From Sulfuritalea sp. (lineage in GTDB: Bacteria > Pseudomonadota > Gammaproteobacteria > Burkholderiales > Rhodocyclaceae): 64,000 bases of DNA. The stretch lies in the NCBI GenBank assembly GCA_023229685.1, contig JALNYT010000001.1:806001-870000 (forward strand), in the 5' to 3' direction. Of the stretch, positions 10,054 through 19,871 are shown piece by piece (position 1 is the stretch's first letter; every line of letters begins with the position of its first letter). The translations under genes and the position numbers were made by a program. The notes under the pieces are model-generated. The model did not search any database and was not told the DNA's origin. It saw only the letters and a program-made list of their open reading frames with translations.

Positions 10054-10646
10054 TCGGTCGCATCACCGGAATCCTCATCGAAAAGAACCCGCCGTCGATC
10101 ACCGTGGACGTGCACGGTCTCGGCTACGAAGTCGATGTGCCGATGAGCACCTTCTACAACCTGCCGGCGACGGGCGAGAAAGTCTCGCTGCATACGCACC
10201 TGATCGTGCGCGAGGACGGCCACTACCTGTACGGCTTCGCTTCGCCGGACGAGCGCACCGCCTTCCGCCAGTTGCTGAAGATTTCCGGCATCGGCGCGCG
10301 CACGGCGCTGGCCGTGCTCTCGGGCATGTCGGTGACGGAACTGGCACAGGCGGTCACCCTGCAGGAAGCCGGGCGGCTGACCAAGGTGCCGGGCATCGGC
10401 AAGAAGACCGCCGAACGCCTGTTGCTGGAACTGCGCGACCGGCTGCCGAAGACGCTGGCCGGCGGCGGCGCGAGAGTCGGCGCTGGCGAGACGGCGAACG
10501 ACACCGCCTCCGACGTCATGAACGCGCTGCTGGCGCTCGGTTACAACGAACGCGAGGCGCTCACGGCAATGAAGGGGCTGGCGCCCGACGCTTCCGTCTC
10601 CGACGGCATCCGCGCGGCGCTGAAACTGCTTTCCAAATCATCATGA
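10050..10646 (+). CDS. ruvA: Holliday junction branch-migration protein RuvA
   Basis: A 198-residue DNA-binding tetramer subunit that loads RuvB on Holliday junctions. It begins MIGRITGILIEKNPPSITVDVHG (OB-fold domain). HhH motifs follow at LLKISGIGARTALAVLSG and LTKVPGIGKKTAERLLLEL, and then a flexible linker and the RuvB-binding three-helix domain NALLALGYNEREA. The linker contains a copy of the dispersed GTCGGCGCTGG repeat (10476-10486). The start overlaps the preceding glycosyltransferase stop by four bases. Confidence 0.97.
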   Translation: MIGRITGILIEKNPPSITVDVHGLGYEVDVPMSTFYNLPATGEKVSLHTHLIVREDGHYLYGFASPDERTAFRQLLKISGIGARTALAVLSGMSVTELAQAVTLQEAGRLTKVPGIGKKTAERLLLELRDRLPKTLAGGGARVGAGETANDTASDVMNALLALGYNEREALTAMKGLAPDASVSDGIRAALKLLSKSS

Positions 10647-10669
10647 ACCGGGTCGGCTAAACTGTCCGC

Positions 10670-11731
<1,062 letters not shown>

Positions 11732-11741
11732 AGCCGGCTCG

Positions 11742-13874
11742 ATGAACTTTCAGCTTGTGCTCATCAAGCCGGAAGGATTTGACTTCGTGGAGTCGTTGCG
11801 CGAAGTCATGGAAGTTGCTCGGGAAGCGCTTGTCACGCTGGGGCATTCGGCCCGTATTCAGACCAATCGTATCGACCCGGACGACATTGCCATTATTTTC
11901 GGCAGCCATCATCTCGATCCCGCCGCCGTACATCGATTGCCGCCGCAGTCGATCATCTACAACCTGGAACAACTGGCGCCGGGTTATCCGTGGTTCTCCG
12001 ACCAGTACCTGAAAATCCTGACACGCTTTCGCGTCTGGGACTACTCGGCGAGGAACGTGGATTACCTGCGCCGGGAGGGGCATTCGCCTGCGGCCACCCA
12101 CGTGCCGTTCGGCTACTCCCCATGCCTGACGCGTATTCCGGCAGCGGAGAAGGAAGATGTCGATGTGCTGTTCTTCGGCGTCAGTACGGAAAGGCGCCGA
12201 CGCATACTGCAGGCATTGGGCGAGCGAGGTCTGAATGTAGTCGCACTGACCAACGTCTGGGGCACCGAGCGGGATGCCTGGATCGCCCGCGCCAAAATCG
12301 TCCTCAATATGCACCGGGCCGACAGCGGCGAGTTCGAGAGCGTGCGCGTCCTTTTCCTGCTGGCGAACGGCAAGGCCGTGGTTTCGGAAACCGCGCCCGG
12401 CGAGCAAATAGAGGCGCCGTTGCTGGGCGCGTTTTGCGCCGTTCCCTATGCAGCGCTGGTTGATGCCTGCGTGCAGTTGGCCGGTGACAGCGAGGCTCGC
12501 CTTGCGTTGCAGCAAAGGGCCCGGGCCGCGGTGATGGCGGATGCCCTGCGTGCGCTGCCATGGATTTCACGTGCCACGGAATGCATGGAGGCGCCGGGCA
12601 TCAATACCGGGCACCGCATCGATCCCTTAGCAACGCAACAGGAGGCATCGAACTCGCCGCACGCCTGGTCAAACGGCTTCAGGGTGGCAATGTTCGGGCA
12701 GTTTCGCAGCGCCACGGGGCTGGGAACCACGGCCAGACACACGGCCAGATCGCTTCTCGAGGCTGGCGTTCCGCTGACCCTGCACAATCTGGATTCCTTT
12801 TCCCCGGCGGGAGACATGACGGAAGAACTTTCCGCACTCGCGCCGTATCTTTCCAGCGGCGAAATGGATCCGGATTGCCCCGTTGCGATCTATTGCATGC
12901 CGGTTGCCGACTTTTCCCGGCTCGAACGGCAGACGCCCGCAAAGCCACGACCGGGAACATTGCACGCGGGCATAATCTGGTGGGAAACGACAAAGCTGCA
13001 TCCGCAATGGTCCGAGTCGCTGACGCGCCTCGACGCCGTGATCGGCTATTCCGAATTCATTTCCGGCGTAGCGGCGAACACGCTGCCGCTGACTCCGGTT
13101 TTGACTGGCAAACAGCCGCTTTTTCTGCCCGAGGGAATCGGTCCCGACCGGGCGCGTTTCAGCCTCCCCGAGAACGCGACCGTCTATCTGGCGAGCTTCG
13201 ATCCGAACAGCGATCCGGTTCGCAAGAACCCCATGGCGGTGATTACCGCGTTTCGGCAGGCCTTCGCCAACAACGAACCGGATGCCCGGCTGGTGCTGCG
13301 GGTCAACCATGCCAATTCCACCGAGGTGGGACGCGAGACATTGCGCCTGCTGATCGACGCCGCCGCCGGCGATGCGCGAATCGGGTTCGCGGCGGGCCCG
13401 ATGAGCTATCGCGCCGTACTGTCGCTCTACGCCAGCGCCGATGTTCATGTATCGCTGCACCGCGCCGAGGGACTGGGACTGGGTATGCTCGAGTCGATGC
13501 GGCTGGGCGTTCCCGTCATCGCCACGGGCTGGTCCGGGAACATGACCTACATGGATCACCTGAGCGCATGCCTGGTTCGCTACAGCCTGATCAACGTCTA
13601 CGGAAGTCATCCCCACTATCGGCCCGAAGCGCTGGGTTCCGATGCCGTTTGGGCCGACCCGGTCATTGAGGATGCCGTTGCGTGGATGCGCCATTTGTAT
13701 CTCCACCCCGATCAGCGGCGCCGCATCGGTAGCGCGGGCCGACAGAAGGCAGACCGCTACCAGGCCGACGCGCTGCGCCTGAACTGGTTGCATGAGCTTG
13801 ATGAGATATGGTCAAGATGCGGAATGTTGCCTGCCGTGCCTGGCAAGTATCGAACCGGGGTCGAGTCCGAATGA
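11742..13874 (+). CDS. Two-domain glycosyltransferase (GT4-like C-terminus)
   Basis: A 710-residue cytoplasmic protein. The first 290 or so residues form a Rossmann-like glycosyltransferase region (FGYSPCLTRIP, VDVLFFGVSTERRRRILQALGERG) of the kind found in CgeB/spore-maturation-like transferases. The second half is a GT-B family 4-like domain with YLASFDPNSDPVRKNP, RAEGLGLGMLESMRLGVPVIATGWSGN and the acidic E of the EX7E-type donor site. It starts 11 bases after ruvB, and its stop overlaps the next start (ATGA). The neighbouring GDP-mannose dehydratase suggests a deoxyhexose-containing surface glycan. Which sugars it moves is not readable. Confidence 0.78.
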   Translation: MNFQLVLIKPEGFDFVESLREVMEVAREALVTLGHSARIQTNRIDPDDIAIIFGSHHLDPAAVHRLPPQSIIYNLEQLAPGYPWFSDQYLKILTRFRVWDYSARNVDYLRREGHSPAATHVPFGYSPCLTRIPAAEKEDVDVLFFGVSTERRRRILQALGERGLNVVALTNVWGTERDAWIARAKIVLNMHRADSGEFESVRVLFLLANGKAVVSETAPGEQIEAPLLGAFCAVPYAALVDACVQLAGDSEARLALQQRARAAVMADALRALPWISRATECMEAPGINTGHRIDPLATQQEASNSPHAWSNGFRVAMFGQFRSATGLGTTARHTARSLLEAGVPLTLHNLDSFSPAGDMTEELSALAPYLSSGEMDPDCPVAIYCMPVADFSRLERQTPAKPRPGTLHAGIIWWETTKLHPQWSESLTRLDAVIGYSEFISGVAANTLPLTPVLTGKQPLFLPEGIGPDRARFSLPENATVYLASFDPNSDPVRKNPMAVITAFRQAFANNEPDARLVLRVNHANSTEVGRETLRLLIDAAAGDARIGFAAGPMSYRAVLSLYASADVHVSLHRAEGLGLGMLESMRLGVPVIATGWSGNMTYMDHLSACLVRYSLINVYGSHPHYRPEALGSDAVWADPVIEDAVAWMRHLYLHPDQRRRIGSAGRQKADRYQADALRLNWLHELDEIWSRCGMLPAVPGKYRTGVESE

Positions 13875-14836
13875 GCGAGCAGGGCGCCAGGCGCGCGCTG
13901 ATTTTCGGTGTTTCCGGCCAGGACGGCGCCCTGCTCGCACGTCTGCTGCTCGCCAAAGGCTACCAAGTCTTCGGCGCCTCGCGCGACGCCGAGACCCAGC
14001 CCTTCGCCAATCTGCAGCGCCTGGGCATTCGCGACCAGGTCAGCCGCGTGTCGGTCTCGCTGCTCGATTTTCGCAGCGTGCTGCAGGCGATCACCCGTGT
14101 CCGTCCCGATGAAATCTACAACCTGGCAGGACAAAGTTCCGTCGGCCTGTCCTTCGACCAACCCGTGGAAACCTTCGACAGCATCAGCGTGGCGACGCTC
14201 AACCTGCTGGAGACGATCCGCTTTCACAATTCGGCAATTCGCCTCTACAACGCCTGCTCGAGCGAGTGCTTCGGCAACACGCCGCAGCCGGCCGACGAAG
14301 ACACGCCGATGCGCCCGCGCAGCCCTTACGCCGTCGCCAAGGCGGCTGCCTTCTGGCAGGTGGCGAACTATCGTGAGGGCTACGGCCTGTATTGCGCGTC
14401 AGGTATCCTTTTCAATCACGAATCTCCGCTACGACCGGAACGCTTTGCGGTGCAAAAGTCGGTGCTGGCGGCACGGCGTATTTCCGGCGGCAGCAAGGAA
14501 AAACTTGAACTCGGCAACCCGTCGGTCATCCGCGACTGGGGCTGGGCGCCCGAATACGTGGAAGCGATATGGCGCATACTGCAACAGCCCAAGGCCGATG
14601 ATTTTGTGGTCGCAACCGGGAGCTCCTGTTCGCTGCAGACGGTGGTCGCCGAAATCTTCGGCCAGCGCAGCCTCGACTGGCAGGACCATGTCATACACCA
14701 GCCGGCGCTCTCGCGTCCCACGGATATTGCGGAAAGCCACGCCAATCCGGCGCGGGCGGCCGATATTCTCGGCTGGCGGGCCAAGGTCCGCCTGCCTGAA
14801 ATAGTGCGTCACATGCTGGACGGGGAGATCGAATGA
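13871..14836 (+). CDS. gmd: GDP-mannose 4,6-dehydratase-like SDR enzyme
   Basis: A 321-residue extended short-chain dehydrogenase. It has the NADP-binding GVSGQDGALLARLLLAKGYQVFG, DEIYNLAGQSSVGLSFDQP (typical of Gmd), the catalytic serine region NACSSECFG, and the SPYAVAK YxxxK pair, followed by LFNHESPLRPERFAVQKSV. Gmd makes GDP-4-keto-6-deoxymannose for GDP-fucose, GDP-rhamnose or related donors. It is slightly short for the family (usually about 340-370). The ATG at 13871 overlaps the upstream stop, and its own stop overlaps ybgC, giving an unbroken translational chain from ruvB to tolQ. Confidence 0.85.
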   Translation: MSEQGARRALIFGVSGQDGALLARLLLAKGYQVFGASRDAETQPFANLQRLGIRDQVSRVSVSLLDFRSVLQAITRVRPDEIYNLAGQSSVGLSFDQPVETFDSISVATLNLLETIRFHNSAIRLYNACSSECFGNTPQPADEDTPMRPRSPYAVAKAAAFWQVANYREGYGLYCASGILFNHESPLRPERFAVQKSVLAARRISGGSKEKLELGNPSVIRDWGWAPEYVEAIWRILQQPKADDFVVATGSSCSLQTVVAEIFGQRSLDWQDHVIHQPALSRPTDIAESHANPARAADILGWRAKVRLPEIVRHMLDGEIE

Positions 14837-15249
14837 GCGCTGCGTTGCGGACAGAGGTCCGCGTCTACTACGAAGATACCGATGCCGCGGGCATCGTCTA
14901 TTACGCGAACTATCTGCGTTTCATCGAGCGCGGGCGCGCGGAATTTCTGCGCGCACTGGGCCACAATCAGCAGCAGTTGATGCAGGAGGGGCTGGCCTTC
15001 GCCGTACGCTCGGTCAACGCCGAATTCCTCAAGCCGGCCAAACTCGACGACCTGCTGACAGTTGAAACCACCGTCGCCACGCTGGGTCGCGCGCAGGTGA
15101 CGTTCGTCCAACGCATCCTGCGCGATAATGAGCTGCTGCTTGATGCGAAAATACGCGTTGCCTGCATCGATCCGGCGCGCGGCAAGCCGATTCCGATACC
15201 GAGCGCCCTCCACCAACAATTATCAGCCCTGCCGGGACCTGCGCAATGA
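14833..15249 (+). CDS. ybgC: Tol-Pal-associated acyl-CoA thioesterase YbgC
   Basis: A 138-residue hot-dog-fold thioesterase with the 4-hydroxybenzoyl-CoA thioesterase signature YYEDTDAAGIVYYANYLRFIERGR, including the catalytic Asp. It is the usual first gene of the tol-pal operon. The start overlaps gmd and the stop overlaps tolQ (both ATGA). Confidence 0.95.
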   Translation: MSAALRTEVRVYYEDTDAAGIVYYANYLRFIERGRAEFLRALGHNQQQLMQEGLAFAVRSVNAEFLKPAKLDDLLTVETTVATLGRAQVTFVQRILRDNELLLDAKIRVACIDPARGKPIPIPSALHQQLSALPGPAQ

Positions 15250-15923
15250 ACGTGACCCAAGACCTTTCCATCATCGAACTCGTCCTGAACGCCAGCCTGG
15301 TGGTCAAGCTGGTGATGCTGCTGCTGACGCTGGTCTCGCTGACTTCGTGGTACTGGATATTCCGCAAGGCCTTCGCCATCCGCGACGCGCGGATCAAGAC
15401 CGACAAGTTCGAACGCGATTTCTGGAGCGGCGGCGACCTCAACGCCCTGTACCAGAGCGCCATCAACAACCGCCACCAGACCGGCGCCCTGGAGCGCATC
15501 TTCGAAGCCGGCTACCGCGAATTCACCAAGCTGCGCGGGCAGACCAGCATCGACCCCACCGCGGTGGTAGACGGCGCGCGGCGCGCGATGCGCGCCACCT
15601 ATCAGCGCGAGATCGATGATCTCGAAGCGCACCTGGCCTTCCTCGCCTCGGTCGGTTCCGTCTCGCCCTACGTCGGCCTGTTCGGCACGGTGTGGGGCAT
15701 CATGCACGCCTTCCGCGGCCTGGCCAACATGAGCACGGCGACGCTGTCCGCCGTCGCGCCGGGCATCGCCGAAGCACTGGTCGCAACCGCCATCGGCCTG
15801 TTCGCCGCGATTCCGGCGGTGATCGCCTACAACCGCTTCGCCCATGACGTGGATCGTGTCGCCGTGCGCTTCGAGAGCTTCATGGAAGAGTTTTCCAACA
15901 TCCTGCAGCGGCAGACAAGATGA
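15246..15923 (+). CDS. tolQ: Tol-Pal system proton-channel protein TolQ
   Basis: A 225-residue inner-membrane protein of the MotA/TolQ/ExbB family with three membrane helices (residues about 18-40, 130-152 and 165-190). The conserved GLFGTVWGIMHAF and ATAIGLFAAIPAVIAYNRF segments are intact. With TolR it converts proton-motive force into movement of TolA for outer-membrane constriction at division. An unusual 127-base gap containing repeats follows before tolR. Confidence 0.96.
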   Translation: MNVTQDLSIIELVLNASLVVKLVMLLLTLVSLTSWYWIFRKAFAIRDARIKTDKFERDFWSGGDLNALYQSAINNRHQTGALERIFEAGYREFTKLRGQTSIDPTAVVDGARRAMRATYQREIDDLEAHLAFLASVGSVSPYVGLFGTVWGIMHAFRGLANMSTATLSAVAPGIAEALVATAIGLFAAIPAVIAYNRFAHDVDRVAVRFESFMEEFSNILQRQTR

Positions 15924-15968
15924 GAGTTTGCGTAACCAAGATCGCCGCGATCAGCGGCGCAAATATAG

Positions 15969-16010
15969 TCACCCCCTTTCCAGGAAAGGGGGCCGGGGGG
16001 AAAGCACACC
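15969..16010 (+). repeat. CCCCCTT-AAGGGGG palindromic repeat, copy 2
   Basis: CACCCCCTTTCC followed by GGAAAGGGGGCCGGGGGG, nearly identical to 8806-8846. It fills part of the tolQ-tolR gap, where most relatives have little or no spacer. Confidence 0.75.
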
Positions 16011-16016
16011 AAATGG

Positions 16017-16072
16017 TCATGAGTTTGCGTTTTCTCATGGGTGAAACCCCATGAGAAAACGCAAACTCATGA
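16017..16072. repeat. Perfect 25-bp inverted repeat covering the tolR start
   Basis: The left arm (16017-16041) is the exact reverse complement of the right arm (16048-16072), with a six-base loop (TGAAAC). The right arm contains the tolR start codon and its first seven codons, so the left arm is an inverted copy of real coding sequence. In mRNA this would be a very stable hairpin burying the start codon; the only SD-like sequence, GGGTGA (16039-16044), lies in the loop and its closing pairs. Confidence 0.95.
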
Positions 16073-16464
16073 ACGAGATCAACGTCGTTCCCTACATCGA
16101 CGTGATGCTGGTGCTGCTGGTGATCTTCATGGTCACCGCGCCGATGATCCAGACCGGCAGCGTCGATCTGCCGACCGTCGGCAAGAGCAGCCAGCCGCCG
16201 GTGGCGCCGCTGGAAGTCATCATCAAGGCCGATGCTTCCCTGGCGTTGCGCGACCGCGCCAAGGGCGGTCCGGAACAGGTCGTGACGCACGCCGACCTGG
16301 CCGCCCGCATCAAGCAAGCCCAGGCGGCCAATCCGCAGCAGCCGGTGCTGATCGCGGGCGACCGCAACGTGAAATACGAAGTCGTCCTCGGCGTCATGGA
16401 TGAATTGCAGCGCCAGCAGGTGGCCAGGATCGGTCTTCTGGTGCAGCCGGTGGCGGCCAAATAG
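16051..16464 (+). CDS. tolR: Tol-Pal system protein TolR
   Basis: A 137-residue ExbD/TolR protein: a short basic N-terminus, a single membrane helix holding the proton-carrying Asp (EINVVPYIDVMLVLLVIFMVTAP), and a periplasmic domain. The start at 16051 fits the family N-terminus (MRKRKLMNEINVVPY). The start codon is inside the right arm of a perfect 25-bp inverted repeat, so translation may be impeded or coupled to ribosomes arriving from tolQ. Confidence 0.95.
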   Translation: MRKRKLMNEINVVPYIDVMLVLLVIFMVTAPMIQTGSVDLPTVGKSSQPPVAPLEVIIKADASLALRDRAKGGPEQVVTHADLAARIKQAQAANPQQPVLIAGDRNVKYEVVLGVMDELQRQQVARIGLLVQPVAAK

Positions 16465-17199
16465 GTGGGCGAAGAATCACCGATCCTGCCGCGCGCCAAC
16501 AAGCCCGGCAAGCGCATTTCGATCGCACTGGCAATCACGGTGCATCTGTTGCTCGCTGCCTTCCTGTTCTATGGCGTGCGCTGGCAGACCAAGGCCACCG
16601 ATGTGGTCGAAGTCGAACTGGTGCGCGCCACTGCCGAGCCCGCCGCTACCCCGCCCGCCCCGGTCGCCGTGCCGCCGGCGCCGACTGTCGAGCCGCCCCC
16701 TCCTGCGCCAAAACCGGAACCCAAGCCCGCGCCGCGCAAGCCGGACATCGCCATCAAGGAAAAGGAAAAGCCCAAGCCGCCGCCGAAGGTGGAGCCGAAG
16801 CCGCCCGTCAATCCCTTCCAGGAACAGCTCAAACGCGAGTTGGAGCAAACGAATCAGCGCAAGAACGCGGATAACGCCCTCCGGGAGGCCGCGCAGAAGC
16901 AGGCTTCCGCGGCACGCGACAAGGCCATGACCGACTATCTTGGCCGCATCCGCGGCAAGATTCGCGGCAATATCGTGGTGCCGCCCGAAGTCAAGGGCAA
17001 TCCGGAGGCGGTGTTCGACGTCACGCAATTGCCGAGCGGCGAAATCCTTACCGTGCGGCTGAAGCGTTCATCCGGCCACGCGACACTGGACGCCGCCATC
17101 GAACGCGCCATTCTCAAGTCCAACCCGCTGCCGAAGCCGCAGGCAGCCGACCTTTTCTCGCGTTCCCTCGAACTGCACTTCCGGCCGCTGGATGATTGA
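16465..17199 (+). CDS. tolA: Cell-envelope integrity protein TolA (GTG start)
   Basis: A 244-residue protein with one N-terminal membrane helix (about residues 20-38) and a Pro/Ala/Lys-rich periplasmic spacer. A charged helical section (EQLKRELEQTNQRKNADNAL) and a TonB-like C-terminal domain (VVPPEVKGNPEAVFDVTQLPSGEI, VKSSGHATLDAAIERAI-like) follow. It links TolQR to TolB-Pal across the periplasm. The GTG directly follows the tolR TAG. The spacer includes an imperfect copy of the dispersed CCAGCGCCGACT motif. Confidence 0.92.
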   Translation: MGEESPILPRANKPGKRISIALAITVHLLLAAFLFYGVRWQTKATDVVEVELVRATAEPAATPPAPVAVPPAPTVEPPPPAPKPEPKPAPRKPDIAIKEKEKPKPPPKVEPKPPVNPFQEQLKRELEQTNQRKNADNALREAAQKQASAARDKAMTDYLGRIRGKIRGNIVVPPEVKGNPEAVFDVTQLPSGEILTVRLKRSSGHATLDAAIERAILKSNPLPKPQAADLFSRSLELHFRPLDD

Positions 17200-17248
17200 C
17201 CCCGGCCCGCTTCGGAGCACCGCCGGCTGAGGCGTTATAATCCTTCCG

Positions 17249-18520
17249 ATGAAATTCCATCGTCTTGTTCTTGCCTGCGCTGCCGGTCTGGCGCTTATTT
17301 CTTTCGCCGCCCGGGCGCAACTCACGGTCGAAATCACCGGCGCCGGCGCCAACCGCCTGCCCGTGGCGATTGCCGACTTCACCGGCGAGCGCATGGTCAG
17401 CCAGGCGCTGACCTCGGTGATACGGGCCGATCTGGAACGCAGCGGCCTGTTCCGTCTGGTCGACGCCGGCGGCGCACTGGCGGACAGCGCCACGCCACCC
17501 TTCGAAGACCTCAAGACACGCGGTGCGGATGCGGTGGTCGGCGGCAGCGTAGCCACCTCCGCCGATGGCCGCTACGAAACCCGGGTGCGGCTGTCCGACG
17601 TGCCGAAGCAGGCCGTGCTGGGCAATCCGGCCTACCTGCATACCGGTGCGCAACTGCGCGCGACGGCCCACCGCATTGCCGATTTCATCTACGAGAAACT
17701 CACCGGGGAGCCGGGCGTGTTCTCGACGCGAATCGCCTACGTGGTGAAGAGCACCGGCCGCTTCGAGCTGAAAATCGCCGATGCCGATGGCAGCAACGAC
17801 CAGGCCGCACTGGCGTCGCGTGAGCCGATCATCTCGCCGGCGTGGTCGCCGGATGGCGGCAAGCTCGCTTATGTGTCTTTCGAGGCCAAGAAGCCGGTGG
17901 TCTATGTCCATGACCTGGCCAGCGGCCGGCGCCACGTCGCCGCCAACTTCAAGGGCTCGAATTCCGCGCCGGCCTGGTCGCCCGACGGCAAGCAGCTGGC
18001 CGTGGTGCTGACCAAGGACGGCTCGTCGCAACTGTATATCGTCAATGCCGACGGCAGCGGCGTGACGCGCATCGCAACCTCATCGGGCATCGACACCGAG
18101 CCGCGCTGGTCGCCGGACGGCCAGTTCATCTACTTCACCTCGGATCGCGGCGGCAGCCCGCAGATCTACCGCATCGCAAGCTCGGGGGGCAATGCGGAAC
18201 GGGTCACCTTCGAAGGCAGCTACAACGTCACGCCGCGACCGTCGCCGGACGGCAAGAGCCTCGCTTTCATTGCCCGCAACGGTGGCCGCTTCCAGCTGGC
18301 GCTGATGGATCTGGCCACCAAGCAGACGCAGATGCTCACCGACTCGGCCAAGGATGAATCGCCCAGTTTCGCCCCCAACGGCCGCATGATCCTGTATGCC
18401 ACCGAGATTGGCGGGCGCGGCGTACTGGCGGCTGTCTCCAGCGACGGCCGCGTCAAGCAAAAACTCTCCGTGCAGGCCGCCGACGTGCGGGAACCTGCCT
18501 GGGGCCCTCTGGTCAGATAA
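17249..18520 (+). CDS. tolB: Tol-Pal system periplasmic protein TolB
   Basis: A 423-residue protein with a signal peptide (residues 1-24, cleaving after ARA), an N-terminal alpha/beta domain (QLTVEITGAGANRLPVAIADF) and a six-bladed beta-propeller built from WSPDGxxLAYVS-type repeats. It binds Pal and TolA in the periplasm. A TATAAT lies at 17236-17241, only eight bases before the ATG; no -35 accompanies it, so it may be chance. Confidence 0.96.
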   Translation: MKFHRLVLACAAGLALISFAARAQLTVEITGAGANRLPVAIADFTGERMVSQALTSVIRADLERSGLFRLVDAGGALADSATPPFEDLKTRGADAVVGGSVATSADGRYETRVRLSDVPKQAVLGNPAYLHTGAQLRATAHRIADFIYEKLTGEPGVFSTRIAYVVKSTGRFELKIADADGSNDQAALASREPIISPAWSPDGGKLAYVSFEAKKPVVYVHDLASGRRHVAANFKGSNSAPAWSPDGKQLAVVLTKDGSSQLYIVNADGSGVTRIATSSGIDTEPRWSPDGQFIYFTSDRGGSPQIYRIASSGGNAERVTFEGSYNVTPRPSPDGKSLAFIARNGGRFQLALMDLATKQTQMLTDSAKDESPSFAPNGRMILYATEIGGRGVLAAVSSDGRVKQKLSVQAADVREPAWGPLVR

Positions 18521-18564
18521 GCTTCGACAAGACATCCGCAGCCAAATTCATCAAGGAAGCCATC

Positions 18565-19119
18565 ATGCGCGCACACCTCGTTTCCCTCTCCGTCCTTTCT
18601 GCCCTGGCTCTGCTGCTGACCGGTTGCGGCTCGCAGCCCCCTGCGCCCGAGCAGGATGCGGCGGGCGTCGAATCGCGCACGCCCGGCGCGGTCAGGGTCG
18701 ACACCAGCCCGGTAACCAGGGTACAGCCGGAGGCCTTTGATCCCGCCAGCATCGCCGCGCTGAAGGACCCGCGCAGCCCGCTGTCGAAGCGCAGCGTCTA
18801 CTTCGAATACGACAGCTACGTAGTCAAGGACGAGTTTCAGGCGCTGCTGACAGCCCATGGCAAGTTTCTGTCGGCCAATCCGAAAATGAAGATGCTGATT
18901 CAGGGCAATGCGGATGAACGCGGCAGCCGTGAGTACAACCTGGCGCTGGGCCAGAAGCGCGCCGACGCGGTGAGAAAAGCCCTGGCCCTGCTCGGCGCCA
19001 AGGAGGAGCAGATCGAAGCCGTGAGTCTTGGCGAGGAAAAGCCCGCCTGCAGCGAATCCACTGAAGAGTGCTGGGCCAAGAATCGCCGCGGCGACATGCT
19101 TTACACGGGCGAATTCTGA
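18565..19119 (+). CDS. pal: Peptidoglycan-associated lipoprotein Pal
   Basis: A 184-residue outer-membrane lipoprotein: signal peptide with lipobox LTGC (Cys at about residue 21), Pro/Ala linker, then an OmpA-like peptidoglycan-binding domain (VYFEYDSYVVKDEF, IQGNADERGSREYNLALGQKRADAV). It anchors the outer membrane to the wall and partners TolB. Confidence 0.97.
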   Translation: MRAHLVSLSVLSALALLLTGCGSQPPAPEQDAAGVESRTPGAVRVDTSPVTRVQPEAFDPASIAALKDPRSPLSKRSVYFEYDSYVVKDEFQALLTAHGKFLSANPKMKMLIQGNADERGSREYNLALGQKRADAVRKALALLGAKEEQIEAVSLGEEKPACSESTEECWAKNRRGDMLYTGEF

Positions 19120-19121
19120 GC

Positions 19122-19871
19122 ATGCAGCGCGGCTTGGCGTCACTGGCAACCGCGCTGGCGGCTGCGCTGCTGCTGACGGCGGCGCTGTCCGTGCCGGCGC
19201 GGGCCGGCATCTTTGACGACGACGAGGCGCGCAAGCAGATCGCGCAACAACGGGCGGAAATTACGGATCTCGCCAAACGCACAGACACCGTCAATCGCAA
19301 CCAGATGGACTTCGCCAACCAGGTCGAGGCGATCAAGGCCGATATCGCCAAATTGCGCGGCCAGATCGAGGTCCTGAGCTATGGACTGGAGGCCGCCCAA
19401 AAACGCCAGATGGACTTTTACGTCGACCTCGACAATCGCTTGAGGAAGCTCGAGCAGCCGTCCGCCGACACCAAGGCCGAGACCGCGAAACCCGACCCCG
19501 CGCTTGAAACCCGTGATTACGAAGCCGCGCTGGCGAACCTCAAGGCCGCCAAATTCAAGGAGGCCGCCGCCGCCTTCGTGGCTTTTATCAAGACCTACCC
19601 GAATGGCAGCCTGGCTGCATCGGCCCACTACTGGGGCGGCTACGCCCACGCCCAAGCCCGGGACCACGCCGGCGCCGCCGAGCTGTTCGGCAAGTTTGCC
19701 GCGGGCTGGCCCAACGACGAGCGCGCGCCGGCGGCACTTGAAAGCCGCGTCGCCAGCCTCGAAGCGACCAAGGATCTGAAGGGCGTCAGGGCCACCCTCG
19801 AACTGTTGGCCGACAAGTACCCCAACAGCCCGGCCGGCAAAAAGGCGAAGCTCAGGCTGAAGAAGAAGTAG
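19122..19871 (+). CDS. cpoB: Cell division coordinator CpoB (YbgF)
   Basis: A 249-residue periplasmic protein with signal peptide (residues 1-26, cleaving after ARA), a coiled-coil trimerisation segment (QQRAEITDLAKRTDTVNRNQ) and C-terminal TPR repeats (YEAALANLKAAKFKEAAAAF, YWGGYAHAQARDHAGAAELF). It coordinates Tol-Pal with peptidoglycan synthesis. The ATG at 19122, two bases after pal, is preferred because the signal peptide begins there. Confidence 0.93.
   Translation: MQRGLASLATALAAALLLTAALSVPARAGIFDDDEARKQIAQQRAEITDLAKRTDTVNRNQMDFANQVEAIKADIAKLRGQIEVLSYGLEAAQKRQMDFYVDLDNRLRKLEQPSADTKAETAKPDPALETRDYEAALANLKAAKFKEAAAAFVAFIKTYPNGSLAASAHYWGGYAHAQARDHAGAAELFGKFAAGWPNDERAPAALESRVASLEATKDLKGVRATLELLADKYPNSPAGKKAKLRLKKK

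Noticed and set aside
12560..13793. Open frames of 369 (+) and 374 (-) codons inside the 710-residue glycosyltransferase gene
   Set aside because: Both are shadows of the glycosyltransferase frame, which has clear GT-B motifs throughout.
17236..17241. TATAAT as a tolB-specific promoter
   Set aside because: No -35 at a proper distance, and the start would coincide with the ATG; it may be chance.
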